From: Azophilus sp965215035
Lineage (GTDB): Bacteria > Pseudomonadota > Gammaproteobacteria > Pseudomonadales > Azotimanducaceae
DNA: 64,000 nucleotides
Direction: 5' to 3'
Assembly: GCA_965215035.1 (NCBI GenBank)
Contig: OZ244040.1
Coordinates: 930,001-994,000, forward strand
The notes beneath the pieces are model-generated. The model was not told the DNA's origin. It made no database searches and was given only the letters and a program-made list of their open reading frames with translations. Position 1 is the first letter of the stretch, and each line of letters begins with the position of its first letter. Of the stretch, positions 7,444 to 16,259 are shown one piece after another. Position numbers and translations under genes: made by a program.

Positions 7444-8499
7444 ATGGAGAAGGTTTTTCTGCGCGCCTGCCGGGGCGAGCCGGTGGACTATACGCCCATC
7501 TGGTTGAACCGCCAGGCTGGCCGCTACATGCCCGAGTATCACGCGACCAAGGGCAAGCTGTCCAGCCTGGAGTTCTTCAAGAACCCGGAGCGGGCGGCCG
7601 AGGCGGCCCTGGACGCGCAACGTATTCTGGGCGTCGATGCGGCCATCCTGTTCGCCGACCTGCTGCCCATACTGGAGCCCATGGGCCTTTCGCTGGACTA
7701 CCGGCCCGGCGTCGGCCCGGTTTTCGCCAACCCGGTGCGCACCGAAAGGGACATAGACGCCCTGGTCAACGCACCGGCCGAAGAGGCGACGCCCTACATA
7801 GCCCGCACGGTTCGCAATATCCTCTCCGGATTGCCCGCCGACATTGCGCTAATCGGCTTCGCCGGCGCTCCCTTTACCCTCGCCTCCTATGCCATCGAGG
7901 GCAGCGGGTCGCAGAACTATCGGTTCGTCAAGAAGCTGATCTACGAAGCGCCGGAACTCTGGCGCCGCCTGCTCGACAAGCTGCTGGAGCAAGTCGATAG
8001 CTACCTAAGGCTGCAGATCGCCAGCGGCGTCGAAGCCGTGCAACTGTTCGACACCTGGGCGGGTTGCCTCTCCACCGGAGATTTCAGGCAACATGTGCTG
8101 CCGCATACCAGCCGACTCATCGCCCGGTTGCGGAACCAGGGTGTACCGGTGATCTACTTCGGTACCGGCAACAGCCATCAACTCATCGACATAGCCGGCA
8201 TGGCACCCACCGTGATTGCGCTGGATTGGCGGGTATCTCTGGGCAGCGCCTGGTCGACCCTGGGCTGCACGGCGGTTCAGGGCAACCTCGACCCCATGGC
8301 GCTGTGCGCCGACCGGGCGGTCGTGGCCCGCCAAGCCCAGGCCGTTCTAGACGAGGCGGCCGGCCGGCCCGGCCATATTTTCAACCTCGGACACGGCATC
8401 GTGCCCGAGACCCCGGTCGATAATGTCAAGTACCTGGTCGACTATGTGCACGAGAACAGCCGCAAACGGGCCGATGGGGCGGCAGCCTGTCGCACTTGA
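7444..8499 (+). CDS. hemE: Uroporphyrinogen decarboxylase
   Basis: A 351-residue HemE that decarboxylates the four acetate side chains of uroporphyrinogen III to give coproporphyrinogen III in heme synthesis. The signature 'PIWLNRQAGRYMPEY' (substrate-binding Arg) is near the N-terminus. 'GFAGAPFTLASYAIEGSGSQ' and 'FNLGHGIVPETPVDNVKYLV' are the other conserved blocks, and the substrate-coordinating Asp is in 'FADLLPILEPMGL'. Length is normal. AAGGTGG lies about 12 nt before the ATG. The region upstream has been remodelled by two small mobile elements, so the promoter may lie in or near them. Confidence 0.96.
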   Translation: MEKVFLRACRGEPVDYTPIWLNRQAGRYMPEYHATKGKLSSLEFFKNPERAAEAALDAQRILGVDAAILFADLLPILEPMGLSLDYRPGVGPVFANPVRTERDIDALVNAPAEEATPYIARTVRNILSGLPADIALIGFAGAPFTLASYAIEGSGSQNYRFVKKLIYEAPELWRRLLDKLLEQVDSYLRLQIASGVEAVQLFDTWAGCLSTGDFRQHVLPHTSRLIARLRNQGVPVIYFGTGNSHQLIDIAGMAPTVIALDWRVSLGSAWSTLGCTAVQGNLDPMALCADRAVVARQAQAVLDEAAGRPGHIFNLGHGIVPETPVDNVKYLVDYVHENSRKRADGAAACRT

Positions 8500-8830
8500 G
8501 TACGCGGAACTCGTAGGCGATTAAAATAGAAGCGCAATGCCCATTCGAAATCGGCGACGAACACTTTCAGGCGGCATAGCCGCATGGCAAACCCGCCAAT
8601 GTCCCTATGGGTTCCGGTGCAATGGATCGCACGAGCTCGGGACATATGGCGATTGTGCCCGCCCCGGCTTTGCCGTATGGTAACAGTCGACTGGACCTCC
8701 GCTGACCCGTTCTTTCGAGTGATTGTGCAGCCTCCGTATAGAGCTTCTTTATCGTCTTGGCGGTGTGCCCAGTAAACAGCCCGGGTCGATTGTCGTCTCC
8801 GGGCCCCTTGTTCTTTGATTGGATAGGATA
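8500..8830 (+). other. Intergenic / long possible leader of the RRM protein gene
   Basis: This 331-bp stretch between hemE and the RRM gene holds no convincing gene. A hairpin at 8779-8804 (GCCCGG ... CCGGGC, 14-nt loop) is followed by a pyrimidine- and T-rich segment, CCCCTTGTTCTTTGATT, just before the RRM gene's ribosome site. It could be a weak terminator or a leader structure. Long structured leaders are known for small bacterial RRM and cold-induced genes, but that role is inference here. Confidence 0.35.
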
Positions 8831-9091
8831 ATGAAGATATACGTAGGCAACCTGCCCTGGAGTATGAGCAGCGCCGATCTTGAGGAGTTATTCGCAAAGT
8901 TCGGCGATGTTCGCTCCGCCAATGTGGTGATGGACCGCGAAACAGGCCGGTCGCGCGGATTCGGCTTCGTTGAAATGAACGATGACGGTGCCCGCTCGGC
9001 AATCCAGGAACTCAACGAAACGGAAGTAGATTCCCGGCGCATCCGCGTCAGCCAGGCCAAGGAAAGGCCCAGGGATAGACGGCACCGCTAA
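8831..9091 (+). CDS. Small RNA-binding protein with one RRM domain
   Basis: An 86-residue protein that is almost entirely one RNA recognition motif. RNP2 is 'KIYVGNLPWS' at residues 2-11 and RNP1 is 'RSRGFGFVEM' around residue 38; both aromatic RNA-stacking positions (Tyr, Phe) are present. A short basic tail, 'KERPRDRRHR', follows. Such single-RRM proteins in bacteria are often cold-induced and may bind single-stranded RNA. The ATG at 8831 was chosen because the family starts with 'MKIYVGNL' and a purine-rich GGATAGGATA precedes it; a TTG at 8819 would add four residues. Confidence 0.9.
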   Translation: MKIYVGNLPWSMSSADLEELFAKFGDVRSANVVMDRETGRSRGFGFVEMNDDGARSAIQELNETEVDSRRIRVSQAKERPRDRRHR

Positions 9092-9202
9092 CCCGCACCA
9101 GCCTAAATACGTCGCCAACGGCCGGCGGAACCGCGCCGGGGTTGGCGGCGAGGGTGCCAAGCCCCGCGTTCTATCCACTCGCGGCCGATTGCATATCGCG
9201 CC

Positions 9203-9580
9203 CTAGGAAACTCGGCGCGACCTCCGGGCCACGGCGATCAGCCGCCCGTATATCAGGGCGTTGATCAGGATAACCGCCGTCCCCAGAACCAGGTGCATGG
9301 CCGCCGGGATGTCGCCCGGATAGATGAGCGGCATCAGGTAATGATCGACGAACCCCTCTTCGTAGCCCGCCTCGCCGGCCCGGTTACGCAGTTCTTGCTC
9401 CCAGGTCGTCAGCGGGCATAGGCGCCCCCAATACTGAACGTATATCGCCCAGGAGACGGCCGGTACGTGCAGCCAGAGCACCCAGCGGGCGCGAAACGCG
9501 GCCAGCCCACCGACGACGACGAAGATGATATAGAGCAGATGGGCAATCATCATGGCATCGGAGGCCAGGCGATAACCCAT
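9203..9580 (-). CDS. DUF2784 family membrane protein
   Basis: A 125-residue protein with three to four hydrophobic helices that matches DUF2784. The family-typical segment 'CPLTTWEQELRNRAGEAGY' is followed by 'GFVDHYLMPLIYPGD'. Molecular function is unknown for this family; the small inner-membrane location is inferred from hydrophobicity. It sits 15 bp downstream of ilvD on the same strand and could be the last gene of the argA-ilvD transcript, although nothing links its function to amino-acid synthesis. Confidence 0.85.
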   Translation of the reverse strand: MGYRLASDAMMIAHLLYIIFVVVGGLAAFRARWVLWLHVPAVSWAIYVQYWGRLCPLTTWEQELRNRAGEAGYEEGFVDHYLMPLIYPGDIPAAMHLVLGTAVILINALIYGRLIAVARRSRRVS

Positions 9581-9595
9581 CGGTGACGGCCCTGG

Positions 9596-11263
9596 TTATG
9601 CGTCGGTCACGGCGCCGCCGCTTGCGGAACCGACCAGTCGTGCGTACTTGGCTAACAGGCCCCGCTCCGCATACGGCGGGGGCGGCCGCCAGGCGGTGCG
9701 GCGCGCGGCGAGTTCGGCATCGCTAAGCGCCACGTCGATCGTCCGCCGCTCCGCATCGACGGTGATCTGGTCGCCATCCTCGAGCAGCGCTATCGGGCCA
9801 CCTTCGAAGGCTTCGGGCGTTATGTGGCCAATTACAAAGCCGTGCGACCCACCGGAGAAGCGCCCATCGGTGATGAGCGCCACCTCGCCACCTAGGCCGC
9901 GGCCGGCGATGGCGCTGGTCGGAGAAAGCATTTCCCGCATGCCGGGACCGCCCTTGGGGCCCTCGTAGCGCACGACAACCACATCGCCGGAACCCACCAC
10001 GCCATCCATAATCGCGCCCATCGCCGCCTCCTCGCCGTGAAAACAGCGCGCCTTGCCGGTGAACGACAGGCCCTCGTGGCCGGTGATCTTGGCTACTGCC
10101 CCCTCGGGCGCCAGGTTGCCGTACAGAATCACCAGGTGGCTCTCCGCCTTGATTGGGTTGGAGATGGGACGGATGATCCGCTGGCCCCGGGGATAGCCCG
10201 CCACCGCCGCCAGGTTCTCGGCCAGGGTCTTGCCGGTCACCGTGAGGCAGCCGCCGTGCAGCAACCCGGCATCGAGCAGCATCTTCATGAGCGGCTGAAT
10301 ACCACCGATGCGGATGAGTTCGCTCATGCCATAGCGACCGGAGGGGCGCATGTCGCCCAGCACGGGCACCCGTGCGCCGATGCGGCTAAAGTCATCGAGA
10401 TCCAAGGGCACCCGGGCGGCGCTGGCGATGGCGAGCAGGTGCAGCACGGCGTTGGTTGAACCTTCCAGGGCAATCGCCACCGTTATGGCATTCTCGAAGG
10501 CTTCCTTGCTTAGAATGTCGCTTGGCTTGATGCCGCGCTCGACCAGGTGGTGGGCGGCTTTGCCGGCGTTGTAGCTGTCCTGGCGCTTGTGTTCGGAGAC
10601 GGCCTCCTGGGCGGAACTGTTCGGCAACGAGAGGCCCAGTGCCTCGATGGCCGAGGCCATGGTATTGGCGGTGTACATACCGCCGCAGGAACCGGGCCCG
10701 GGAATCGCGGTAGCCTCCACTTCCCTGAGCTTCAGGTCGTCGATCCGGCCGGCGGCGTGCTGCCCCACCGCCTCGAATACCGAGATGATGTCCCGGCGCT
10801 CGGCCCCTAGCCGAATGGTGCCGCCGTAGACGAAGACGCTCGGCCGGTCAATGCGGGCCATGGCCATGGCGCAGCCGGGCATGTTCTTGTCGCAGCCGCC
10901 GATGGCGACGAAACCGTCGAAGCCCTGGGCGCAGACCACCGCCTCGATGGAATCGGCGATGACTTCCCGGGAAACCAGCGAGTAGCGCATGCCCGGAGTG
11001 CCCATCGAGATGCCGTCGGAGACCGTGATGGTATTGAACAGCACGCTCTTGGCACCGGCTTCGTCCGCGCCGAGGCTTGCGGCCTGGGCGAGTTGATCGA
11101 TGTGCATATTGCACGGGGTGACCATGCTCCAGGTCGAGGCGATGCCGATTTGCGGCTTCTTGAAATCCGCCGCGGTGAAACCCACCGGATAGAGCATAGC
11201 GCGGCTCGGCGCCTGGGCGATGCCATCGACAACAACGGAGGAGAAGGGCCTATTGTCAGCCAT
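9596..11263 (-). CDS. ilvD: Dihydroxy-acid dehydratase
   Basis: A 555-residue IlvD that dehydrates 2,3-dihydroxy-isovalerate and -methylvalerate to the 2-keto acids of the valine and isoleucine pathway. The three cysteines expected to bind the Fe-S cluster are Cys51 ('TPCNMH'), Cys124 ('GGCDKNMPGC') and Cys193 ('GPGSCGGMYTANTM'). The C-terminal 'TDGRFSGGSHGFVIGHITPE' is also present. The length matches the shorter IlvD subgroup. The start ATG (11263) overlaps the end of argA by 8 nt, so the two are translationally coupled. The window also carries ilvE, the last enzyme of the same pathway, at 16260. Confidence 0.96.
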   Translation of the reverse strand: MADNRPFSSVVVDGIAQAPSRAMLYPVGFTAADFKKPQIGIASTWSMVTPCNMHIDQLAQAASLGADEAGAKSVLFNTITVSDGISMGTPGMRYSLVSREVIADSIEAVVCAQGFDGFVAIGGCDKNMPGCAMAMARIDRPSVFVYGGTIRLGAERRDIISVFEAVGQHAAGRIDDLKLREVEATAIPGPGSCGGMYTANTMASAIEALGLSLPNSSAQEAVSEHKRQDSYNAGKAAHHLVERGIKPSDILSKEAFENAITVAIALEGSTNAVLHLLAIASAARVPLDLDDFSRIGARVPVLGDMRPSGRYGMSELIRIGGIQPLMKMLLDAGLLHGGCLTVTGKTLAENLAAVAGYPRGQRIIRPISNPIKAESHLVILYGNLAPEGAVAKITGHEGLSFTGKARCFHGEEAAMGAIMDGVVGSGDVVVVRYEGPKGGPGMREMLSPTSAIAGRGLGGEVALITDGRFSGGSHGFVIGHITPEAFEGGPIALLEDGDQITVDAERRTIDVALSDAELAARRTAWRPPPPYAERGLLAKYARLVGSASGGAVTDA

Positions 11264-12605
11264 GTTCGCGAACCTCTTCGGGTGGCGGGCGGCTCGGTGC
11301 CAGGGTCTTGACCAGCAACTTGGAGTTGCGCTCGACGCTGTACAGCGTCTTTCGTGCGGCCTGCCGGTCCTCGTTCTCGGCTTCGTGAAAGCCGTTCTCC
11401 AAGAACCAGTCCCGGGCCTGGGTTGTCAGCACAAAAAGGTGGCTGCAACCCCCTGCCCGCGCCGCATCCTCCGCCGTTGCCAAGAGCTTGGCGCCGGTAC
11501 CGGGCGCACCGCCACGATAGGCGGGATGTACCGCCATGCACGCTAGCTCCATGCCCTGTCCGGCGGGATAGAGCGCACAGCATCCGGCGACAATGCCATC
11601 CACCTCAGCGACTAGAAAGCGGCCGATCTCCCGTTCCAAACGGTCCCTCGACCGCTTGACGAGCACACCGGATTCCTCCAGCGGGCGGATGATCTCCACA
11701 ATGTCCGCCACATCCCCCGGTTCGGCCTGGCGTACAACCCGACGGTCCTCTTCGGTGATCTGGGTTCCCACACCTTCGGCGGTGAACAGTTCCGCCAGTA
11801 GGGCACCATCATCGGAGTAGCTCACCAATTGCCCGCTCTTCACCCCCCCACGCACGGCGCCAAGCAGAGAGCGCAGGTTGCGCCGGGTATGCTCGCCGAC
11901 GGGAGAGGCTTGGAGGAATTCATCCAGTTCCCCCGGCGACAGGTTGCCAAGACGCTCGCCGTCCGCACCGGCCAGATAGGGCAGTTCGTCGAACGCGACC
12001 AGCTTGTCGGCCTGCAGCGCAACCGCGACCAGTTCGGCGAGTTCATCCGTAGCCAGGTTGAATGCCTGGCCGGAAGGCGAGTAGCCGATGGGTGCAAGCA
12101 GCACGATAGCCCCGGTGCCGAGGGCTCGGTTTATGCCATCGGCGCGGATGCGGCGCGGCCGGCCGGTTAGTTCGTGATCCACGCCATCGAGCACGCCAAT
12201 GGGCCTAGCGGTAATGAAGTTTCCGGCCGTGAGTTGAATCTCTGTGTTGTGCAGCGGGGTCGCCGGCAGGCCGGTGGAAAAGAGCGCCTCCAGTTCGGTG
12301 CGCAATTGCCCGTGCACGCCGGCCACCGCATCCATAGCCGCAGCGTCGGTAATGCGCCGGGAGACGCCCTGATGGGTGTGGAAGGTGCTATCCGGCAGCG
12401 CCGCGTCGAGCTGCGGCCGCGCGCCGTGCACCAGCACGAGCCGCGCCCCCAGTACATTCAGCAGCGCCAGGTCGTGCACGATGTTGACGAGGTTGCCGTG
12501 CAGCAGCGCCTCGCCGCTCAATACAACGACGAAGGTCCGTCCCCGGTGGGCCCTGATGTATGGGGTTGAGGCGCGAAACCAGCGCACGTAATCCTCGGTT
12601 CGCAT
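11256..12605 (-). CDS. argA: Amino-acid N-acetyltransferase (N-acetylglutamate synthase)
   Basis: A 449-residue ArgA that acetylates glutamate with acetyl-CoA, the first step of arginine synthesis. It has an N-terminal amino-acid-kinase-like domain (about residues 20-280, 'TFVVVLSGEALLHG', 'ARLVLVHGARPQLD') that normally binds arginine for feedback inhibition. A C-terminal GNAT domain follows (about 290-430) with 'ELACMAVHPAYRGGAPGTG' for acetyl-CoA binding and 'LFVLTTQARDWFLENGF'. The length agrees with the classic gammaproteobacterial enzyme. It overlaps ilvD and is preceded by a TATAAT box. argB, the next enzyme of the pathway, is at 61597. Confidence 0.95.
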   Translation of the reverse strand: MRTEDYVRWFRASTPYIRAHRGRTFVVVLSGEALLHGNLVNIVHDLALLNVLGARLVLVHGARPQLDAALPDSTFHTHQGVSRRITDAAAMDAVAGVHGQLRTELEALFSTGLPATPLHNTEIQLTAGNFITARPIGVLDGVDHELTGRPRRIRADGINRALGTGAIVLLAPIGYSPSGQAFNLATDELAELVAVALQADKLVAFDELPYLAGADGERLGNLSPGELDEFLQASPVGEHTRRNLRSLLGAVRGGVKSGQLVSYSDDGALLAELFTAEGVGTQITEEDRRVVRQAEPGDVADIVEIIRPLEESGVLVKRSRDRLEREIGRFLVAEVDGIVAGCCALYPAGQGMELACMAVHPAYRGGAPGTGAKLLATAEDAARAGGCSHLFVLTTQARDWFLENGFHEAENEDRQAARKTLYSVERNSKLLVKTLAPSRPPPEEVREHG

Positions 12606-12652
12606 AGCGGCCCTGCAAATCGGCTTCCAAGCGGATGCATCCTAGTGACCGG

Positions 12653-12658
12653 ATTATA
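12653..12658 (-). promoter_or_regulatory. Candidate -10 box for argA-ilvD
   Basis: A perfect TATAAT reads on the minus strand about 48 nt upstream of the argA ATG. No good -35 hexamer is found at 16-18 bp. A start near 12646 would give a leader of about 40 nt. Confidence 0.45.
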
Positions 12659-12705
12659 GCTTCTCCCGCAAGCACCACGCGCCGGTTCTGGACAAAGACC
12701 GTGCC

Positions 12706-12943
12706 TGGGCACAGACAGCCCGCCGATTGGCGCTGGCGGCGTGTTCGGGCCGCCGGATCCGCCCCCTAGGCACCCACAGGCTGCCGTTCGCAACCCGGCG
12801 CATGGCGGACGACGCCGCCATATGCGGGGTGCGCAGGCTCTGGGCACGGACAGGCCGCCGTTTGCAACCTGGCGCACCGGGGGCGAACATCCATGCGAGC
12901 TTCCAACGCGGCGCACCGGCCCGAGCATCCATGCGAGCTTCCA
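12706..12943. repeat. Degenerate direct repeats in the argA-glnE intergenic region
   Basis: The 669-bp divergent gap (12606-13274) has no credible gene but holds nested repeats. One set starts at 12706, 12768 and 12841 (last two 73 bp apart, about 36 bp each). A second set has an identical 18-bp core, CATCCATGCGAGCTTCCA, at 12888-12905 and 12926-12943, a period of 38. The units are unlike CRISPR repeats in spacing and conservation. The frame on either strand is open through them only because of base composition. Confidence 0.6.
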
Positions 12944-13048
12944 CCCTGGGGCAGGGACACCGACGCGCAGTGAACCCTGTATTTCCCAATCGACGGCCGT
13001 TCCCCCAGGGTTCGCACGCCGAAACATCCACTCCATCAAAGAACGTTA

Positions 13049-13076
13049 TTGCCGCGCACGTTCGCTTACCTACAAT
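13049..13076 (+). promoter_or_regulatory. Candidate promoter for glnE
   Basis: TTGCCG (13049-13054) and TACAAT (13071-13076) are separated by 16 bp. They match the sigma-70 consensus at 4 of 6 and 5 of 6 positions. A start near 13083 implies a leader of about 190 nt before the glnE ATG. Confidence 0.5.
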
Positions 13077-13274
13077 GTGCTTGGAACGGAGCTTCGACTC
13101 CAGTGGGACACAAGCATCGGTGACGACAGACCTGAACAAGCACAGCGCGGCCAGCTTTCCGTCGATAGTGGAAAAAACCAGTACTCTGCGTCGAAGCCGG
13201 GCCGCCCTGCACCGCCGTGACCGCGCGGCCCACCGACCGGGGCCCGGAATGGCACGGGCCGGTATGGCACCCTG

Positions 13275-15998
13275 ATGGCAACTGAGGCTTTGCCAAGTGG
13301 GCTGCGGGAACAGGTGGATCGGTTCGCGGCACGGGAGCGCCTGGAACTGACGGCGACCGCGCGCCGGGTACTTGCACTGAGCGAGTTTGCCCAGCGGGTC
13401 GCGGTGCAGCAGCGGGACTGGTTCCTTGAATCCATGGCCACGGGACGGTTCGAGGCACCACTGGTTGAGGCCCGGCTGGCGGAGGAGCTGGCGGCCGCCG
13501 CTGCGGGCCCGGCGGGCCTGAAGCCGGCACTTCGCCGGCTGCGCAACCGCTGCCAGTTGTGGGTGGTGTGGCGCCATCTCACCGGCGCGGCGCCACTGGA
13601 AGAGACCACCGACGTACTGTCCTTCATGGCCGATCGCTTCATCGCGGTGGCGCTCGAAGCTGCCGAGCGTCGGGAGCTGGAGCGCACCGGCGAACCCTTA
13701 AGCGACGAATCGGGCGAGGCGCAACACCTCGTCGTCTTCGGCCTCGGCAAGCTGGGTGGCCGGGAACTCAACCTCTCCTCCGACATCGACCTCCTGTTCG
13801 CCTATCCAGAGGAGGGGCACACGGCGTCGGGGCTCCGCAATCAACAATTCTTTACCCGTGTGGGTCAAGGGCTTATCGACCTGCTGCACCCGGTTACCGC
13901 TGACGGCTTCGTGTTCCGCGTGGACATGCGCCTGCGGCCCTATGGCGCCAGCGGCCCGCTGGTCATGCACTTCGGGGCGATACAACAGTATTTCGAGTCA
14001 AGTGGCCGTAGCTGGGAACGCTACGCGCTCATCAAGGCCCGGCCCTGCGCCGGCGCCACCGCCCAGGGCGAGGCGTTGCTCGGCGCGCTCTTGCCGTTCG
14101 TATACCGGCGGCATCTAGATTTCGGCTCGCTGGAGGCGATGCGCGATATGAAGGCCCGTCTCGCCGCCGAGCGGCACAAGCCCGACAATGTCAAGCTCGG
14201 TTCGGGCGGCATTCGCTACGCCGAGTTCGCCGTGCAGGTTCAGCAACTCATTCTGGGCGGCCGGCACGCCAACATGCGCCGGCGCGGTTTTCTGGAAACC
14301 CTTGCCGAGTTGCGGCGCATCGATCATTTCGATAGCGCCACCACAGACGAACTCGGTGCCGCCTATCGATTTCTGCGCGACACCGAACACTGCCTGCAGG
14401 CCGAGGCCGACCGGCAGACCCAGCGCCTGCCCGTCACCGAAGACGGCCGGGCGCGGCTGGCGTTCGGCATGGGCTTCGATGCCTACACCGGCTTTCTTTC
14501 CACCCTGGCCCGCCACCGCGACAACGTGGAACGTATCTTCGACCGGGTGGTGGGAGCGGAAGCACCGCGCACGCGGGGCGGATTGTGGAGCGGAAGGGAC
14601 GACACGGAGCAACTGCGCGAGGCGGGCTTTGACGACCCTGAACGGGTATCCGACCTGTTGCGCGACCTGGCCGGGGCGCGGGACCGCTCCACGGTGAGCG
14701 AGGTGGGTCGGCGCCGGCTGAACGCCCTGATGCCGGAGTTGTTGCACATCGCCTGCCGCCAGCCCCGTCCGACCCGGGATGTCGAACGTCTCGTGCCGGT
14801 CCTTAAGGCGTTGCTCGGGCGTTCAACCTATCTGGCGCTGCTGCGCGAGAATCCAGAGGCGCTACAGATTTTTGTGCGCCTGGCCGGGCAGAGCCGCTGG
14901 GTCGCCGAGCAACTCGCAGCGCATCCCGTATTCATGGAAGTGTTGTTGGACAAGCACGCCTGGGATCTGCTGTCCGGTCGCGATGCCCTGGTCGATGAAC
15001 TGGGCACCGCACTGGCGGCCACCGAGGATGAGGAGACGCTGGTCGATGAGCTGCGCGCCTTCAAGGAACAGCGCGTTTTTCGGGTGGCGGTGGCCGAGAC
15101 CCGGGGCCTGCTGCCGATCATGCATGTCAGCGACTACCTGAGTTGGCTGGCGGAGGCGGTCCTGGAGCACGCCATCCGCATTGCCTGGGAGCAGTGCGGG
15201 GGCGGTGACGGAAGTTTCGAGGGGCGACCCTTCATCGCCGTGGGCTATGGCAAGCTCGGCAGCATGGAACTCGGCCCCAATTCCGACCTGGACCTGGTGT
15301 TCATCCACGACCTGCCCCTGGCGGCGTCAAGGCTGCTGCATCGGCTGGTGCGCAAGATGTTGCACCTGCTCACGGTCCGCACCTATTCCGGACCGCTGTA
15401 TCAGATCGACATGCGGTTGCGTCCGTCCGGCAACGCCGGCCCCCTGGTTTCGAGCCTGTCCGCGTTTCGCAACTACCAGGGCGACCAGGCCTGGGTGTGG
15501 GAGCACCAGGCCCTGGTCCGGGCCCGGGCCGTCGCCGGCGACCCCGAGCTCATGCGGTCTTTCGAGGCGGCGCGCCTGGATCTGCTGCGCCGGCCCCGCC
15601 CCATACCGCCGTTGCGGGCGGAGGTGATCAAGATGCGCCAGCGCATCGAGGCGCATCACGGCGCCGGTCTGGATCTAAAGCGGGGTGTCGGCGGTATCGT
15701 CGATGTGGAATTCATGGCGCAGTACCTGGTTTTGGCCTACGCCCACGAGCACCCGAACCTTGCGCTTTGGTCGGACAACGTGCGCATCCTGGAGGAAGCG
15801 GGCAACGCCGGGGTGCTTCCCCAGGACGAGGCGGAGCGCCTGGTGCTGGCCTACCTGGCGTTGCGCGGCGAGGTGCATCGCCGCGCACTGGATCTGTCGG
15901 ATTCCACCGAGTCCGACGCCGCGCTCGCCGTCTACCGGGAAACCGTGCGCAGAAACTGGGAGCGGCTGTTCGCGGAACCGCGCCCCGCCGCGCATTGA
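13275..15998 (+). CDS. glnE: Bifunctional glutamine synthetase adenylyltransferase / adenylyl-removing enzyme
   Basis: A 907-residue GlnE that adenylylates and deadenylylates glutamine synthetase in response to PII, tuning nitrogen assimilation. The two nucleotidyltransferase domains show their metal-binding Asp-x-Asp motifs: 'GLGKLGGRELNLSSDIDLLF' in the N-terminal adenylyl-removase half and 'YGKLGSMELGPNSDLDLVFI' in the C-terminal adenylyltransferase half. Each is followed by a helical domain ('GSGGIRYAEFAVQVQQL', 'GVGGIVDVEFMAQYLVLAY'). Length is normal for the family. It heads the conserved glnE-ilvE-waaF block. The ATG has no clear Shine-Dalgarno. Confidence 0.96.
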   Translation: MATEALPSGLREQVDRFAARERLELTATARRVLALSEFAQRVAVQQRDWFLESMATGRFEAPLVEARLAEELAAAAAGPAGLKPALRRLRNRCQLWVVWRHLTGAAPLEETTDVLSFMADRFIAVALEAAERRELERTGEPLSDESGEAQHLVVFGLGKLGGRELNLSSDIDLLFAYPEEGHTASGLRNQQFFTRVGQGLIDLLHPVTADGFVFRVDMRLRPYGASGPLVMHFGAIQQYFESSGRSWERYALIKARPCAGATAQGEALLGALLPFVYRRHLDFGSLEAMRDMKARLAAERHKPDNVKLGSGGIRYAEFAVQVQQLILGGRHANMRRRGFLETLAELRRIDHFDSATTDELGAAYRFLRDTEHCLQAEADRQTQRLPVTEDGRARLAFGMGFDAYTGFLSTLARHRDNVERIFDRVVGAEAPRTRGGLWSGRDDTEQLREAGFDDPERVSDLLRDLAGARDRSTVSEVGRRRLNALMPELLHIACRQPRPTRDVERLVPVLKALLGRSTYLALLRENPEALQIFVRLAGQSRWVAEQLAAHPVFMEVLLDKHAWDLLSGRDALVDELGTALAATEDEETLVDELRAFKEQRVFRVAVAETRGLLPIMHVSDYLSWLAEAVLEHAIRIAWEQCGGGDGSFEGRPFIAVGYGKLGSMELGPNSDLDLVFIHDLPLAASRLLHRLVRKMLHLLTVRTYSGPLYQIDMRLRPSGNAGPLVSSLSAFRNYQGDQAWVWEHQALVRARAVAGDPELMRSFEAARLDLLRRPRPIPPLRAEVIKMRQRIEAHHGAGLDLKRGVGGIVDVEFMAQYLVLAYAHEHPNLALWSDNVRILEEAGNAGVLPQDEAERLVLAYLALRGEVHRRALDLSDSTESDAALAVYRETVRRNWERLFAEPRPAAH

Positions 15999-16259
15999 GA
16001 CCGGCCTGTTCGGCGCACCGGGCCTTACAGGATAGCATCTGCCGTCGCCGGCCCACCGAAACCGGCACTGCCAAGCAATCCCCGCCCGGCACCCGACGGG
16101 GGAGCGCGGCGCACCCGCCCGGAAGACACGGGGAGAGCATCGGCGCAAGGAAGCAACAACTTGTTCCATGCAAGCCGGCACCGCAGGAGGGTATTGGGCC
16201 ATCAAACATCGAAGCCATTGCAGGTAGAATGGATTCACGCAACTGTAGGTAGAGCACAG

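Noticed and set aside
8442..9002. Minus-strand frame over the hemE-RRM gap with a stretch reading KVFVADFEWALRFYF
   Set aside because: The weak resemblance to a VOC-domain strand is isolated; the frame runs antisense through the RRM gene and has no ribosome site.
12706..12943. Possible CRISPR array
   Set aside because: Spacing is irregular (62, 73, 38 bp), repeats are imperfect and few, and no cas genes are present.
12654..13577. Long open frame on the minus strand across the argA-glnE gap into glnE
   Set aside because: It runs antisense to the start of glnE, is made of arginine-rich repeats with no family match, and is explained by high GC and the direct repeats.
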